From Vitis vinifera (taxonomy: Eukaryota; Streptophyta; Magnoliopsida; Vitales; Vitaceae): DNA of 64,000 bases. Of this stretch, positions 45,047-56,211 are shown in pieces (the first letter of the stretch is position 1; each line of letters opens with the position of its first letter). The stretch is from NCBI RefSeq assembly GCF_030704535.1, contig NC_081823.1, positions 2,512,501 to 2,576,500 of the forward strand. The letters are read 5' to 3'. The notes beneath the pieces are model-generated. The model did not search any database. It was not told the DNA's origin and was given only the letters and a program-made list of their open reading frames with translations. The position numbers and the translations under genes were made by a program.

Positions 45047-47195
45047 ATGGGGATGTTTGAGAATGATAACAGTGGTTCAAGTACTGCTAGTCCTCTGTTG
45101 GAGGTTGTGGGTGGTGGTGATGGAGGAGAAAGGAGGGGTGGGAGGTGGTGGTGGTGGAAGAGAGTGCTGGATGTGGAGGAGGCCAAGAAGCAAGTCTTGT
45201 TTGGCCTCCCAATGATCCTCACCAATGTTTTCTACTACTCCATCACCTTGGTTTCAGTCATGTTCGCCGGCCACCTAGGTGAGCTCGAGCTCGCCGGCGC
45301 CACCCTCGCCAACTCATGGGCCACTGTCACTGGCATCGCATTTATGGTGATCCTCTCTCTTTTTTGAAGTACTTTTCTTTGAATGAATTTATTAATAATT
45401 TAATATTCATTTATTTTTCTTGCTTTCTTTCTTTCTTTTTTTTTTTTTTGGACAAACCGACCTTTTTGTCTAGTTGGGTTTGAATTGAGCTACCCTAATT
45501 AGAAGGCCTACACAATGATCAAGCTCATTTTTCTTGTTGTAGATTGGTCAAAGTGGTGCACTGGAGACCCTTTGTGGGCAAGGATATGGGGCAAAATTGT
45601 ATAGGATGTTGGGAATCTATCTCCAAGCATCTTCCATCATTACAATATTCTTCTCCTTCATTATATCCATCATTTGGCTCTACACACAACCCATTCTGAT
45701 CTTTCTTCATCAAAGCAGTGAGATCTCCATAGCAGCTGCTCTCTACATGAAGTATCTTGTGCCTGCAATCTTTGCATATGGCTTCCTGCAAAACATTCTG
45801 AGGTTTCTCCAGACACAGTCTGTTATCTGGCCCCTTGTAGTCTGCTCAGGCCTCCCTTTACTCATCCATTTTGGGATTGCATATGCTTTGGTTCATAGGA
45901 CTACTCTTGGCTACAAGGGAGCCCCACTGGCAGCTTCCATTTCACTATGGCTTTCGACCATTATGCTCGCTGTTTATGTGAAGTATGCTAAGATATTTGG
46001 GGATACATGGAAAGGGTTTTCATCTGAATCATTCAGTCACATTCTCTCAAACTTGAAATTAGCACTGCCCTCTGCAGCAATGGTGTGGTAAGGTGCCTTC
46101 AACCTTCTGTTATTCAGTTGATATTTTTTCTGGGATGTTTAAAACCCTACCTTTTTTCACAATACTGAGTCATAGATCTTATTGTGTTCTTCCAGTTTGG
46201 AGTACTGCGCATTTGAGATTCTGGTGTTGCTAGCTGGGTTGATGCCTAATTCAGAAACAAGCACTTCATTAATAGCAATGTGGTAAGTTTCAGTCTGTCT
46301 GTTTTTTTTACCTGGTTTGTAATTGTTCTAACCTGATCAAAATATTCAAGCCCGTTAGTCTTTCTGGTCTGAATCTTTCAGTGTGAACACAGAAGCTATA
46401 GCATACATGATTGCTTATGGTTTCAGTGCAGCAGCAAGGTCAGTCAGGCAGTAGAATCATCTATTATCTTTCTGATTCTGATGCCTCTTTTTTGTAATTC
46501 ATTCCATTGAATAAAACCAACTTGCTGAAACAGCACAAGGGTATCAAATGAGCTGGGAGCAGGCAATCCGGACCGAGCCAAGCACGCTATGGCAGTGACT
46601 CTCAAGATCTCCATCTGTGTTGCTCTTGTAGTTGTTCTACTCCTAGCCCTTTGTCACAACATCTGGGCTAGCTTCTTCAGTGATAGCACTGTCATAATAA
46701 AGGATTTTGCTTACATGACACCCCTGCTTGTAGCCTCAATACTATTAGATAGTGCACAAGGTGTCCTTTCAGGTACTAATCATCCCTATCCTCCCCATTG
46801 ATCACTATTTGTATCTCCATTTTTCTTGGATGTAACTGGTTTTTGTTGGTCCAGGGGTGGCAAGAGGATGTGGCTGGCAGCATATCGCCATGTACATCAA
46901 CTTGGCTACGTTCTATCTGATCGGCATGCCCATCTCAGTGCTCCTCGCCTTTAAGTTGAAATTATATGCTAAGGTAACACAGATATTGTAACTGTCTGAC
47001 TTGAATAAATCCAAACTAATGCCAATGCCAAGTTTTTCTGACTCTGTTGTGCTGACACAGGGCTTGTGGATAGGACTGATCTGTGGCCTCTCATGCCAGG
47101 CTGCAAGTCTGTTGTTCATAACACTACGCACCAACTGGACAAGCATAAAGCTCTCTGTGAGCTGCGAAAAAGAAAATCCAGAGCTGATTAACTGA
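45047..47195 (+). CDS. MATE transporter copy 2 (ALF5/DTX19-like), 7 exons
   Basis: Exons 45047-45346, 45543-46087, 46196-46282, 46382-46438, 46534-46772, 46855-46973 and 47061-47195 join in frame to encode 493 aa. A Met two codons on (MFEND) is an alternative start. It is a proton- or sodium-coupled multidrug/flavonoid-type exporter family member with 12 expected membrane helices in two repeats, N-terminal half starting [20 protein letters not shown] and C-terminal half with [18 protein letters not shown]. Signature stretches: [74 protein letters not shown]. Closest recognised relative: Arabidopsis ALF5/DTX19. Oddity: Cys replaces the Trp seen in the other copies in LEYWAFE. No other break is visible; all splice sites are canonical. 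Confidence 0.9.
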
Positions 47196-47803
47196 TTGAT
47201 GAACATATGCAGATAAACCAAATAGAGTCTCATTAAATGTTGGAGCTCAGTTCACTGCTCTGTTGATCAAGAACAAGGATTAAGTAATATCAGCTGCAGT
47301 TTTTTCAGATACTATTGACAATAGATAGATATAGGATCAATGGGCAACTATGCCCTATCCAGAAGCAATAAGGTCAAAATTGAGAAAAGGACATCGAATT
47401 TGTCATAAATGTAATAAATTTTGGAAAACTTTGTTTTCTAAATAGTGACAATAGAGAAGACCTACAATGGGTCCATGATGGAACATCTGGTTTGATTGAT
47501 TGTTTCTTTCTTTCTTTCTTTCTTCTATTTTTTGTCCATGATTTTCAGCATATCAAGCATACTTATCTTTGACTGACTAAAGGGCTTCTCCCATTTTCAG
47601 CAAAGCAAAATACAAGACAAATTCTCAATCCAACATGCATACCATCCATGTGTCCTAAATCTGTGTGCACCACATAATTGGAATCTACAGATCAGGTGAA
47701 AGGCTCTCTGCTGTCCTTTTTGACCAGTTCTCCCAAAAAACCATCTCAGAAGATGAAAGAGGACTAGAGGATGTGACAAATCACAAATGATGAGGAAGAG
47801 GGC

Positions 47804-49798
47804 TTGAAGAAGTGTAGGGAGGTTATACAGAAAGGGATGTCTGAGAATACTAGTTGTGCAGATGCTAGTCCTCTGCTAGAGGGTGTTGATGATGATCATG
47901 GAGGAGAAAGGAGGGACGGGAGGTGGTGGAAGAGAGTTTTGGATGTAGAGGAGGCCAAAAAGCAGCTCTTGTTTGGACTTCCAATGATCCTTTCCAATGT
48001 TTTTTACTATTCCATCACTCTGGTATCTGTCATGTTCGCTGGCCACCTGGGGGACCTTGAGCTTGCTGGCTCCAACCTTGCCAACTCATGGGCCACTGTC
48101 ACTGGTTTGGCTTTCATGGTCTGTTTTCCCATCTAGCTTGCACCCATCAATGGTTTGGGGATTCAAGTTTTTTCGGTTTTAATTCACTTACTGTGAACAG
48201 ATGAAATAGACCAAGCCACAAAATTTGTTGTTTTTCTTCTTGTAGATTGGTCTGAGTGGTGCACTGGAGACACTATGTGGGCAAGGATATGGTGCGAAAC
48301 TGTATAGAATGTTGGGGATTTATCTTCAAGCCTCTTGCCTCGTATCATTATTCTTCTCTATCTTTATATCCATTCTTTGGCTCTACACAGAACCAATCTT
48401 GATCTTACTTCACCAAGATTCACACATCTCAAAAGCAGCTGCCCTTTACATGAAGTATCTTGTGCCTGGAATCTTTGCATATGGCTTCCTGCAAAACATT
48501 TTGAGGTTTCTTCAGACACAGTCCATCGTGTTGCCTCTTGTCGTATGCTCACTGCTCCCATTAGTGATCCATGTTGGCTTTGCATATGTTCTGGTTCATT
48601 GGACAGTTCTTGGCTACAAGGGAGCAGCGCTGGCAGCTTCGGTTTCATTGTGGATATCAGTCCTGATGCTAGCCTTGTATATGAGTTATGCCAAGAAATT
48701 TGAGCATACATGGAAAGGATTTTCTTTCGAGTCATTCAGTTATATTCTAACAAACTTGAAATTGGCTCTTCCCTCTGCTGCAATGGTGTGGTAAACCGTC
48801 TCAATTTCTCTATCATTATTCTCTTTGGGCAAAAAGCCTAAAACCCCAGGTTTTGGTCTCATAAAACTTGGATTTTCCTTACCATTTTCCTTATTCATTG
48901 CTTGCATTCTGCCAGTTTGGAGTTCTGGGCATTCGAGATTCTAGTGTTCTTAGCTGGACTGATGCCAAATTCAGAAACTACTACTTCATTAATCGCGATG
49001 TGGTAAGTCTGTAACCCTTTTCTCCTGATCGTAACTCTTATAAACCTCTTCTCAATGCTTGACTCCACCCTCTCTTCTTGGACTTTATCCTCAGTGTGAA
49101 CACAGAAAATATAGCATACATGATTTCTTATGGCCTCAGTGCAGCAGCAAGGTCAGTTCCTATACTAAATTTCCTGGTATTCAATGTTTAATCCCATCAA
49201 ATAAACATGAGTACTTGCTCCAACAGCACAAGGGTGTCAAATGAGCTTGGAGCCTGCAATCCCAACCGGGCTAAGACCGCCATGGCTGTCACTCTCAAGC
49301 TTGCTCTCCTCCTTGCTGTGTTAGTTGTTGTAGTCCTAGCCCTTGGTCACAACATCTGGGCTAGCTTCTTCAGTGATAGCAGAGTCATAATAAAGGACTA
49401 TGCCTCCATGGTGCCCCTGCTTGCAATCTCAATACTAATTGACTATGCACAAGGTGTCTTTTCAGGGGTGGCCAGAGGATGTGGCTGGCAGCACTTGGCT
49501 GTGTACATCAACTTAGCTACATTCTACTGCATTGGTGTGCCAATTGCCATCCTTCTTGGGTTTAAATTGGAGCTACATGTCAAGGTGATGAGCAATCTGA
49601 ATTAGTAGAGACTAGCAAAGCAGGCACTTTGTGATTTTTTGTGTTTCTATTGTTCTGGTGCAGGGCTTGTGGATAGGCCTAATATGTGGTCTCTCATGCC
49701 AAGCTGGGAGTCTTATGTTGATCACACTGCACACCAAATGGACAAGAGTGGAGCTCTCTGTGAACCAAGAAAAAGAAAACCCCAAGCCGGTTAATTGA
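47804..49798 (+). CDS. MATE transporter copy 3 (ALF5/DTX19-like), 6 exons
   Basis: Exons 47804-48118, 48246-48790, 48916-49002, 49095-49151, 49227-49584 and 49664-49798 join in frame: 498 aa from the first ATG, or 487 aa from MSENTSC at 47837, which aligns with MFEND of copy 2 and is probably the true start. Same family signatures: [95 protein letters not shown]. The fifth exon (358 bp) equals the sum of exons 5 and 6 of copy 2 (239+119) with no intron between, a precise difference in gene structure. More diverged from copy 2 than copy 1 is. Membrane transporter, likely for detoxification or secondary metabolites; substrate not evident. Confidence 0.9.
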
Positions 49799-50320
49799 AT
49801 TTATGATATCCCACCTCAGGTAAGGAAAGAATTTTCTGACATTATATATGTGGTGGGTTTCTCTTAACTGGGTAAGCACATTTTAAAGCCACAAGAACCC
49901 TATGGATTCAAAGGCTAATATGATGATAGATGGTATTAGGAAGCATGTGCATTTGAGAAGCTTGATTACTGATATAATCAACAATGTGTTTGAATCCCAA
50001 ATGGGGAAGAAACTATAAAAAGAATCAGAAAGCTGTTTGGTTGATGAGAAATTTAGGACAGAACAAGGTAGTTAAGGTAACAATTATTTACTAAAATATG
50101 ACATAAAGTCAACACACACCCCAGTAAGTTCCACCATATTTTCCTCTTCATCACAAGTTAATCAAACAAACAAATGTCTCTCAGCCCAAAGCCACAAACC
50201 CCGTAAACCCTTATAATTAGCACCGGCATATTCTCCATATCCTCCATTGCATTCAAGGCTAGCTAGCTAACTCTACTATCCTCCAGGGGCTCAGAAGGCG
50301 CGAGACCGGAACTCAGAGAA
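49799..50320. other. Intergenic, no gene seen
   Basis: 3' flank of MATE copy 3 followed by the upstream region of the small Cys-rich pseudogene. No repeat or RNA gene recognised. Confidence 0.5.
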
Positions 50321-50478
50321 ATGGCTCGCAGCAAAGTTGCACTGCTTCTGAGAAGGCCTGCTATGATTCATGCTTCCCTACTTGCATGAAGCTGAAGCAC
50401 GTAACCGCAGAGCTTTGTAACACAGAATGCAATGGCCTTTGCACCAATCAGTTATCAAGTGTGCACAAGATCCATTAA
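50321..50478 (+). pseudogene. Broken copy of a small secreted Cys-rich (thionin-like) peptide gene
   Basis: The ATG at 50321 gives MARSKVALLLRRPAM and soon stops. The next frame gives ACYDSCFPTCMKLKHVTAEL, then CNTECNGLCTNQ to a stop at 50478. The Cys pattern CX3CX3C...CX3CX3C is the same as in the intact gene 0.9 kb downstream. The hydrophobic signal peptide is reduced to about five residues, and start and Cys module are out of frame, so a deletion removed the rest of the signal region. An unrecognised intron could rescue it, but no suitable splice sites are evident. Confidence 0.6.
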
Positions 50479-51253
50479 TCTCTAATTAATTTACAACCAA
50501 TTTGTATGCATGGAGGGTTGACCTCATGGCCTCCCAGCCCTAGGATTTGAATATTGATGAATAAAATGAAGCTTTTTTGTTTATAATTTCTGCAATATGC
50601 ATATTTAATTCTATGTTTTCTACAATTGTATTGATATTTATTGCCAATTTCTCCATCCTCATTCTATATGTGATGGCTATCTATTAAGTCATGTGTAATT
50701 GATTATGTTAAACTTTAGATGAATTTTTTTTAAATTTACAAGTTATTATCACTACCTGACAAATTAAACTTTTAGATTAAATTGATATCTAAAATTTTGT
50801 TAAATAAAGATTTCATTAAAGATCTTGAGTTTGAATTGTTTTATGAGTTAGAATATCATTCTAACTTTCACTTGTCTTTGGCCAATTCACTACCTTAGAT
50901 GTTGAAGGCGCCCTTGAGGTGATCTCATAGATCCTACAGAGTGGAGACAATGGGGTCGGTTCAATGTATTTTCCTTCTTTTTGTTGCATTTCACTCAAAG
51001 GATTGTATTGCAAATTTTATTTTAAGTCACCAGTTTTCTTTACTATCTCAGATTTTGTTTTAGTTGGTCATAAAAGCAGGGAAAGTTTCCTCTTATTTCT
51101 GGTCAAACTTTACTCCCAATGTCAACTTCAAAATCCCCATGTATTTTTTCAGAGTATCACCCAAACTTTCCTCCCCACCACAACCCAACTTCCTCAAACA
51201 ATCCATTCAATTCATGTAACCCAAAAATAGCCACCCCAGCCCACCCCAACTCC
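50479..51253. other. Intergenic, no gene seen
   Basis: AT-rich spacer between the broken and the intact Cys-rich peptide genes. A CCACCCC/CCCAAC-rich stretch (51165-51255) precedes the TATA box of the intact gene. Confidence 0.5.
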
Positions 51254-51260
51254 TATAAAA
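51254..51260 (+). promoter_or_regulatory. TATA box of the Cys-rich peptide gene
   Basis: TATAAAA about 90 bp upstream of the ATG at 51346, in a C-rich surround; spacing fits a short 5' UTR. Confidence 0.6.
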
Positions 51261-51345
51261 CCAGCCCTTCCTCCTCCATCCTCACTGTATATATTCAAAA
51301 CCCTTCTAACATTACATATATATCAAAGGTGTGAAGACAAGAACC

Positions 51346-51552
51346 ATGGCAGCAAAGAAGATGGCAGTACTGCTGATAATCTCAATGATGGCGGTGTTGG
51401 CTTCTTCAGATGAGGTTGCAGGAAGCAGCATGGACCCAGATTGCTATGCAGAATGCTGGAGAAAATGCATGGTCATCCAAGGCTCCACCCCACCTTCCTG
51501 CAAGGAGCAGTGTGATCCTCTCTGTGATTATCAAGCGTCAAATAACTATTAA
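51346..51552 (+). CDS. Small secreted Cys-rich (thionin-like) peptide, 68 aa
   Basis: Starts at ATG in ACCATGGCAGC, a good plant context. A signal peptide (MAAKKMAVLLIISMMAVLAS) is followed by SDEVAGSSMDPD and a module with six cysteines, CYAECWRKCMVI, then CKEQCDPLCDYQ, i.e. CX3CX3C-X10-CX3CX3C. Paired CX3C motifs suggest a helical-hairpin disulfide fold as in plant thionin-family and hairpinin-like peptides. I cannot place it in a named family with certainty. Probable apoplastic defence or reproductive peptide by analogy. The broken paralog lies 0.9 kb upstream in tandem. Confidence 0.75.
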   Translation: MAAKKMAVLLIISMMAVLASSDEVAGSSMDPDCYAECWRKCMVIQGSTPPSCKEQCDPLCDYQASNNY

Positions 51553-54180
51553 GAAGTATAAGGCAGTGACATGAGAGTGATGCATTTCCACTCCTTGTAT
51601 CATTCTCATCATCAATTATTAGGTTTTTTTTTTTTTTTTAAATCATTTTTTTTGGTCATATATTAGGAAGTTGGAGTTCGTGGCACAAATAGGTTTGGTG
51701 CATGGACAAGTTTTTTTGACCAATTTCATCTCCTTCTCTCTCTGGTCAACTAATGTAACCAATGTATAAAATAAAATAACATATTTAGATCGCATGGATT
51801 TCTTTTTATTATGATGTTGATTTGCTTTTCAAATCACAATCATCCTATATACAGTGTTGACCCATGAGATAGAATTTAGGGTTCTGCTTGATGACTGTTG
51901 TTAAAAGTAGCTTTAACTTACATTTGATGAGCTTTTAGAAGATAGGTTTTTTAGAATATGTTTTGAAAATTAATTGTTTTTTTTTAAATAAATTTATTTT
52001 TAGGTTTTTTTTTTAAGCAACAATTAAAAAGATCGAGAATATTTTAAAACTTTTACATTGCACATAAATGCATAATACATTGATAAAGTGTATATTAGGA
52101 GGTTATTTGGTTTCATCATTTTGATAAAGACTAATATGTGTATCAATAGTTTTGTATAAGGATGACGGAGCGCGGGTTTGAAATAGTTCACCTCATTCCA
52201 ATCCCGTCCCATTTATTTGTATATATATTCCTATCTTCACCCAAAAAAAAAAATTTAATTAAGGTAAGGTGGGCGAGCAAGCCAGATGTACGAAATTCCC
52301 ATCTCAGCCGTTTAATTTTTTTTTTTCAATTTTTTTTTGTTTATTTTCATTTTTTTAATTATAAAATTTATAAATATTATAAATATTTGTAATTTATTGT
52401 TATGAAAAATGAAAAATAATCAATTAAAATAATTTTTATTTAATATTATATATAATAGGATAAGGATGAGGCACAACAGGGCAGGATAAAATCAAATTAG
52501 AAGTCACCTCGAACCCGTTGGAGTATTAAAAAATTTCTCAAACCTATCCCTACCCCATTTATATTTTTCCCAAACCCGTCCTATTAGGGCCAGGACTAGG
52601 CGGGTACCTAAAAAAACCCTTGCCATCCCAAGTTTTGTAGGATTCACAGTTGGATTTAGTGCTAGTGCCTGGCCCAAAGCCAAGAAGGAACACCAAATGG
52701 GTCATGGTTGGGCTTTATTTAATGGACCGAGATTGGGCCAAAACAGTAGTTGCTAGCTTCTTATTGCATAACGTTGGAAAAGTGCTTATTTATGGTAATT
52801 TTAAATGTGTGAAATTTTACTATTTTTTATTTTTAATTTTAAAAAAGTGAATACAAAGAAAGAAAAGAAAAGAAAAGAAAATCTAAAATTACAAGAAAAT
52901 GATATTTATGATTAAGAGTTAATTTCATTCACTTTTTGAATATTTGGACTAAATACATTTAATCCTTATAAGTTTGAAATTTTATCAAATATCTTTCTTA
53001 TTTTAAGTAAGATGAGAGATGAATGAAAATTAGAAATAAAATTGATAAATGAAGTCTTTGATAAAATTTTAAATCAAGGAAGACAAATTATATTTAGCTA
53101 AAACCTCATGAGAGGTAAATGAAATTAAGGGCTCATTTGGTTATGTTTTCTTAAACTTGTTTTTAAAAACATAATCAAATCACCCATGTTTTTCTTTTAT
53201 TTTTAAAATTTAATGAAAACAATTTTTACTTATTTTCTAAATATTGTTCTCTATTTCACTTTGTTTTTAAAAATTGTTTCAAGAGAACAACAATCAAATA
53301 GTGTTAAAAAAAATTTAAAACAATTTTCTATTTTTAAATTTTTTTTTTTTAAATTATCAAACATACTCTAATCTTTATGTTTAATTGAATTTATTAAGTA
53401 ATAATTATTTTATCCTTTTAATTTAAATGTATCTTCAATAAACCTAATCATTTCTATGCAAATATTAGATTTTTTTTTTTCAAAATAGACATGATGGCCC
53501 ACACGACAAAAATGTCAATCAACCTTATCATTCTTATTAATCATAAGTTTTTTTTGAAAAAGTACAAAGGAGGAGGTAATTTCATAAACTAAAGTACAAA
53601 GTAAGGTCCACAAGGAAAGTAATAAGAACTCACCAACAATGGATATGTTTATATTTTGTTAATAATATACTTAAATAATTTTACCATTGTTTTAGAAATA
53701 TTGAATTATGGAATAATATAATTTAAAAATTGTAATTAATTAATTGTACAAGTCATAATGATGATTGGGCTCCACATAGGAAAATTAGAGAATGAAGTTT
53801 TGGATGAAACCCATTATTTGGCTCAATAAAATATGCATTTTGAGTGCTGTTTAAATAATTATAATTATTTAAGATAATTATTTTTTGTCACATCTAAAAT
53901 CACAATTATAGAGCTAATTCTAAGTGGCATCTTAAAATGTCTCATTTTCAAATCATGGATTTTTTTTTTTTAAGAAAATTAAATTTATTAAAAAATAAAA
54001 AAAAAATTATAATTTTGAATAATTATTTTGAGAGTGAACCAAAATTTGGAAAATTGAAAATTGGTTAACGGGCATAAGAGGAGCAATAAATATTGGGAGT
54101 TTAGCATTTTTCACTAAGAATTTTTTTAGGTGATTGTGTGACAACTCATGCAGCTCTACAGTTTCTTGTAATATGACCGT
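51553..54180. other. Intergenic, repeat-rich, no gene seen
   Basis: AT-rich with T-runs. A repeat fragment at 52565-52617 is shared with 5950-5990. A stretch near 53130-53360 (GGCTCATTTGGTTATGTTTT and AAATTATCAAACATACTC) looks like another small MITE with poorly kept ends. Confidence 0.5.
52565..52617. repeat. Dispersed repeat fragment (shared with 5950-5990)
   Basis: In reverse complement reads AGGTACCCGCC and CCCTAATAGGACGGGTTT, matching the fragment at 5950-5990. Confidence 0.5.
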
Positions 54181-54195
54181 TGAGTCCGTAAATGG

Positions 54196-54228
54196 ATGCC
54201 ACGTGGACAAACGGATGCCACGTGGATA
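54196..54228 (+). promoter_or_regulatory. Twin G-box direct repeat upstream of ENODL gene
   Basis: GGATGCCACGTGGA occurs twice, with CACGTG cores at 54200-54205 and 54219-54224, 19 bp apart. It lies about 120 bp upstream of the TATA box (TATATA at 54345-54350) and about 300 bp upstream of the start codon. Confidence 0.65.
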
Positions 54229-54344
54229 AATCAATAAAAATGGAGCCAAAGCAGGATAAGTATAGGGTGTCTTCCTTCACTTTCCTTTCCATATTGATTC
54301 TTCGCTCCTCTTTCACAACGGATACTTCTTTCTCCCGCTCGCTC

Positions 54345-54350
54345 TATATA
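54345..54350 (+). promoter_or_regulatory. TATA box of ENODL gene
   Basis: CTCTATATATTTCACC about 150 bp before the start codon. The predicted leader includes a CT-repeat at about 54418-54436. Confidence 0.6.
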
Positions 54351-54500
54351 TTTCACCTCTTTCCTTAGTCTTTCTCCATTCTATTCACTCCCTATCAGCT
54401 TTTGATTCCTTGATATTCTCTCTCTCTCTCTCTCTTTCTGGGTTTTTGATTGATTGTGTTTTCTTTTTCTGGTTTGATTGATATATACCTTGATACCCAG

Positions 54501-55614
54501 ATGGGGTTTAATGGATTGATGCGGTGGTGGCTGGTTTTTGCTGGGTTTTTGTGCTGCTGTGAAGGGTTTAAGTTCATCGTCGGTGGAAAGGGTGGGTGGG
54601 TGGAGAACCCTTCTGAGGAGTATAATCAGTGGGCGGGGAGGAACAGGTTTCAAGTGAATGACACTCTCTGTAAGTGATCTTGTCTGGCCTTGTATATTTT
54701 GATGAAGGATTTGATGATTTTTTTCTGATGATTTTTTTTTCTGTGTTTGTGGGTAAGTTTTTAAGTATCAGAAGGGGGTGGGGTCTGTGTTGGTGGTGGA
54801 GAAAGATGACTACTTCAGTTGTAATACAGAGAAGCCGATAATGAAAATGGATGATGGTGAATCGGAGTTCAAGTTTGATAGATCGGGTCCCTTCTTCTTC
54901 ATCAGTGGAAATAAGACCAGCTGCGATCATGGCCAGAAGTTCATCGTCGTCGTTTTGTCTCCCGACCATTTCAAGCCCCGTCCAGCTGTGCCTCCGGCGT
55001 CGCCTCCTAAAGCCTCTGCACCAGCCCCACCGCCGTATACAGCACCTGCTTCACCGCCGAAGTCGGCGTCCCCTGGTCCTTCGCTCCCACCAGCCTTGTC
55101 GCCGAATTCTCCATCTCCGGTTGCTCCGACACCGGCGAAGACACCCGAGCTATCTCCTACACCTGCGCATTCTCCGGAACAGTCTCCGGCGCCGTCGAAT
55201 TCTCCATGGTCGCCGTCTCCCACACCCTCCATCTCTCCAGCGCCCTCGTATTGGTCGCCGTCTCCAACCCCTTCCTATTCTCCTGCGCCGTCAAATCCTC
55301 CATCATCGCCGTCTCCAACACCCTCTCCTGGACCGGCAAATTACCCATTGGCGCCGTCACCTCAGCCAAACTCTCCAACAACTTCTCCAAATCCTTCACC
55401 CCCCACTTCGTCTCCTCCTGTTCCAGCCACAACCCCACCTTCACCTTCGACGTCTACTCCCGCCACCCCACCTTCATCTTCGACCTCTACTCCGGCCGCC
55501 GTCATTTCACCGGCACCGACACGGTCATCGGCAACTGTTATTGCACCGTCAACGGTTACCTTGTCATCCGTGGTTATTACAATACTGATTATTGCTTTAG
55601 GCCGCTTGTTTTAA
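54501..55614 (+). CDS. ENODL: Early nodulin-like (phytocyanin) chimeric arabinogalactan protein, 2 exons
   Basis: Exons 54501-54669 and 54758-55614 join within LFFKYQ and encode 341 aa. Signal peptide (MRWWLVFAGFLCCCEG), then a plastocyanin-like domain at about residues 24-128: FKFIVGGKGGWV, WAGRNRFQVNDTL, DYFSCNTEKPI, GPFFFISGNKTSCDHGQKF. The two disulfide cysteines are present, but the type 1 copper histidines are not, as usual in ENODL proteins. About 185 residues of Pro/Ser/Thr/Ala repeats follow (SPSPTPS, SPAPS, PPSPSTSTPATPP), expected to be hydroxylated and arabinogalactan-modified. The hydrophobic end TLSSVVITILIIALGRLF fits a GPI-anchor signal. Cell-surface protein. The Pro-rich part is long for the family. 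The phytocyanin intron position after DTL is the typical one. Confidence 0.9.
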
Positions 55615-56180
55615 CATTCATTTCTTTAATTTCTTTTTTTATAAATGCATTTTATTTTATTTTATTTTATTTTTCAATAATTCTAATTTTATCATGGGAT
55701 GATGGTGAGATGTTTGATTGATAAATCTTTGTATATGACATATTTTTAATTATTTGATTTTTTTTATTTTAATGCAAAATATTAGTTATTATCAAAATAT
55801 GGGAGACAAGCTTGCACTTGAAGATATATTATTTTCTTAATTTATTTTCCTTCAATATAATTCAACATTATCCCATGCATCAATCATTCATTTTTTTTAA
55901 GAATATCATTTCATAAAAATAAAAATAAAAAATTGAATTTTTTTATTAAAAAGCAAATTGAGTGGATGGAAAATATAAAAAGAAAGAAATTGACATCCAA
56001 AATAGAAATGAAGGTAATTACTATTAAATTAAAAAAAATTCTATGATACCCAAAATCACAAAAAGTGAAACCAACTAATGTGGCTTTATGCCATCTTCTT
56101 CCTTTTTATTTTTTATTTTTAGTTTATGTTGTTAGTGGAATTGTTTTGTTATGTTCTGTTTTTTGTGATTTAATTTTATT

Positions 56181-56207
<27 letters not shown>
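56181..56207. repeat. (AG)n microsatellite
   Basis: About 13 AG units. Confidence 0.95.

Positions 56208-56211
<4 letters not shown>

Noticed and set aside
54851-55588. 245-codon Arg/His/Leu-rich open frame
   Set aside because: Out-of-frame reading of the Pro/Ser-rich ENODL coding sequence.
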